From assembly GCA_029933115.1 (NCBI GenBank), contig JAOZOT010000209.1, forward strand, positions 1 through 6,362: 6,362 nt of DNA. Direction: 5' to 3'. Positions within the stretch are counted from its first letter, which is position 1. Every line of letters starts with the position of its first letter. Source of the DNA: Anaerolineae bacterium (GTDB taxonomy: Bacteria > Chloroflexota > Anaerolineae > E26-bin7). A model generated the notes under the pieces. The model saw only the letters and a list, made by a program, of their open reading frames with translations. It made no database searches and was not told the DNA's origin. The position numbers were made by a program, and so were the translations under genes. Of the stretch, positions 5,436-6,362 are shown piece after piece.

Positions 5436-5460
5436 CGGTGGACTAGAGCCACCGTTGGAG
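5436..5460 (+). promoter_or_regulatory. leader hairpin next to the ribosome binding site of the GAF sensor gene
   Basis: CGGTGG (5436-5441) and CCACCG (5449-5454) form a perfect 6-bp stem with loop ACTAGAG. The ribosome binding site GGAG (5457-5460) begins two bases after the stem and is 7 bases from the ATG. A competing stem, GGCTT (5431-5435) with GAGCC (5446-5450), is possible. Translation control is plausible, but I could not match the leader to a known riboswitch class. Confidence 0.35.
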
Positions 5461-5467
5461 AACCGAG

Positions 5468-6362
5468 ATGGAAGATAGCAGCAAGGCGCGGCTGGAAAAC
5501 TTGAAACGCTGCCTGCTGGTGGGCACAGCCATTATACTGACTCTCCTGAAAGGCTTCTGTTTCTTTGTGGTACAGGAATCCCTTGTGGAGTGCGTGCTAG
5601 AGTGGCTGTTTGGAATGGCGGTTTGCGTCGTCATCCTGCACTTCAGTTTCCGCTACATCGCCAGGGTGCGCGAGCAGGCAGAGGAGGCACTGAAGCGCAG
5701 GCTGGAACAATTGGCCAGCTTGAACCGGGCCTCTCAGGCCATGGCCACCTCCCTTGAACTCGACCAGGTGCTGGCCGAGATTGTATCCCTGGCCGGTGAA
5801 GTAGCCGCTTCGGACTATGCCGGCGTGGTGCTGGTAGACGGAGAGGGCAAACTAAGCCGAAGCGTTGAACATTTACCGGGCGTGCCAGCTATAGAACATT
5901 GCATCAGAGCCGACGGTTTCACTAATTGGATCATCCGTTCACACCAGGCAGTAGTCGTTGACGAGGTCAACGAGGACGGCACGGTGAATCCCAGACCGGC
6001 CAATGGGCAGGGTCTCGAACTCGAAGATGCGCCACGCACGGTTAACCCGCTCCTCGTAGAAGCCGGCGTCAGGTCGTTCATCGGCCTGCCGTTGATGGCC
6101 AAAGATCGGCTACTAGGCGTGCTCTACCTGCACAGCCTGCACCCGGCCAATTTCTGTGACCAGCTTCCATTGTTGACTACCTTCGCCAACCAGGCGGCCG
6201 TGGCCATCGAGAAAGCGCGACTCTATCAGTCAGAGCGGAAACGAGCCCTTCAACTGGCCCTGGTCAGCAAGATAGCCCAGCAAGCCGCTTCCATCCTGAA
6301 TATTAATCAGCTTCTACCAGAGGTGGTCACTGCCATCCGGCAAAGCTTCAACTACTACCACG
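5468..6362 (+). CDS. membrane sensor with GAF domains (likely histidine kinase or other signalling protein), 3' end cut by window edge
   Basis: The frame from ATG 5468 gives 298 residues and stays open to the window edge. Two hydrophobic segments (about 16-36 and 44-62) are joined by a very short loop, so there is little outside the membrane. A charged linker helix follows (about 65-98: RVREQAEEALKRRLEQLASLNRASQAMATSLELDQVL), then a GAF domain (about 97-252), ending in the family-typical VRSFIGLPLMAKDRLLGVLYLHS (201-223) and LLTTFANQAAVAIEKARLY (235-253). A second unit begins at about 263 (LALVSKIAQQAASILNINQLLPEVV), again the GAF entry pattern. GAF domains bind small molecules or mediate dimerisation. 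Such arrays usually precede histidine kinase, GGDEF or PP2C-type output domains; the output here lies outside the window, so kinase is a guess. The ATG follows GGAG (5457-5460) by 7 bases and a strong promoter lies upstream. Confidence 0.88.
   Translation, partial: MEDSSKARLENLKRCLLVGTAIILTLLKGFCFFVVQESLVECVLEWLFGMAVCVVILHFSFRYIARVREQAEEALKRRLEQLASLNRASQAMATSLELDQVLAEIVSLAGEVAASDYAGVVLVDGEGKLSRSVEHLPGVPAIEHCIRADGFTNWIIRSHQAVVVDEVNEDGTVNPRPANGQGLELEDAPRTVNPLLVEAGVRSFIGLPLMAKDRLLGVLYLHSLHPANFCDQLPLLTTFANQAAVAIEKARLYQSERKRALQLALVSKIAQQAASILNINQLLPEVVTAIRQSFNYYH

Noticed and set aside
5180..5452. A 90-residue minus-strand open frame across the intergenic region
   Set aside because: It covers the GAF promoter and the glycosyltransferase promoter, has no recognisable domain and is explained by the repetitive intergenic DNA.
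5386..5467. Known riboswitch (manganese, cyclic-di-GMP or guanidine type) in the GAF gene leader
   Set aside because: Only short fragments resemble parts of these consensus sequences; the full set of conserved elements is not present in order.

Overview
The window looks like chromosomal DNA of a free-living bacterium with a moderately GC-rich genome. It most resembles the phylum Chloroflexota (Anaerolineae-like). This is inference from the gene set: a DUF4446 protein, a LytM-type M23 peptidase with a bactofilin, a GAF-domain membrane sensor, an intergenic GC-rich short-palindrome repeat and TTG/GTG starts. No rRNA, tRNA, CRISPR array or transposase is visible.

Layout. (1) Positions 1-475, minus strand: 5' part of an rdgB/HAM1-type nucleotide-pool sanitising pyrophosphatase, running off the left edge. 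(2) Positions 476-668: a divergent promoter region with one good sigma70-like promoter for each direction and a 7-bp palindrome in the rdgB leader. (3) Positions 669-3449, plus strand: a DUF4446 membrane protein, a possible 25-residue peptide, a lower-GC type II toxin-antitoxin pair (Phd/YefM-like antitoxin and PIN-domain toxin, 4-base overlap), a membrane-anchored M23 endopeptidase (TTG start) and a bactofilin (GTG start, 1-base overlap). A perfect 12-bp hairpin terminator follows and can serve both strands. (4) Positions 3513-5129, minus strand: a processive GT2 glycosyltransferase (cellulose-synthase-like) whose last ~50 residues are read through a GC-rich dispersed repeat. It has its own promoter at 5195-5223. 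(5) Positions 5130-5467: an intergenic region with that promoter, short direct and inverted repeats, a strong plus-strand promoter and a leader hairpin next to the ribosome binding site. (6) Positions 5468-6362, plus strand: the N-terminal part of a membrane sensor with one complete GAF domain and the start of another, running off the right edge.

The M23 peptidase and bactofilin form a cell-shape/peptidoglycan-remodelling pair seen in many bacteria. DUF4446 probably belongs to the same chromosomal neighbourhood, and the toxin-antitoxin pair looks inserted between them. The other genes (rdgB, GT2, GAF sensor) have separate promoters and need not be functionally linked. I see no clearly undescribed system. 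The items most worth a second look are the 25-residue ORF before the toxin-antitoxin pair, the repeat-derived C-terminus of the glycosyltransferase, and the leader hairpin of the GAF sensor.
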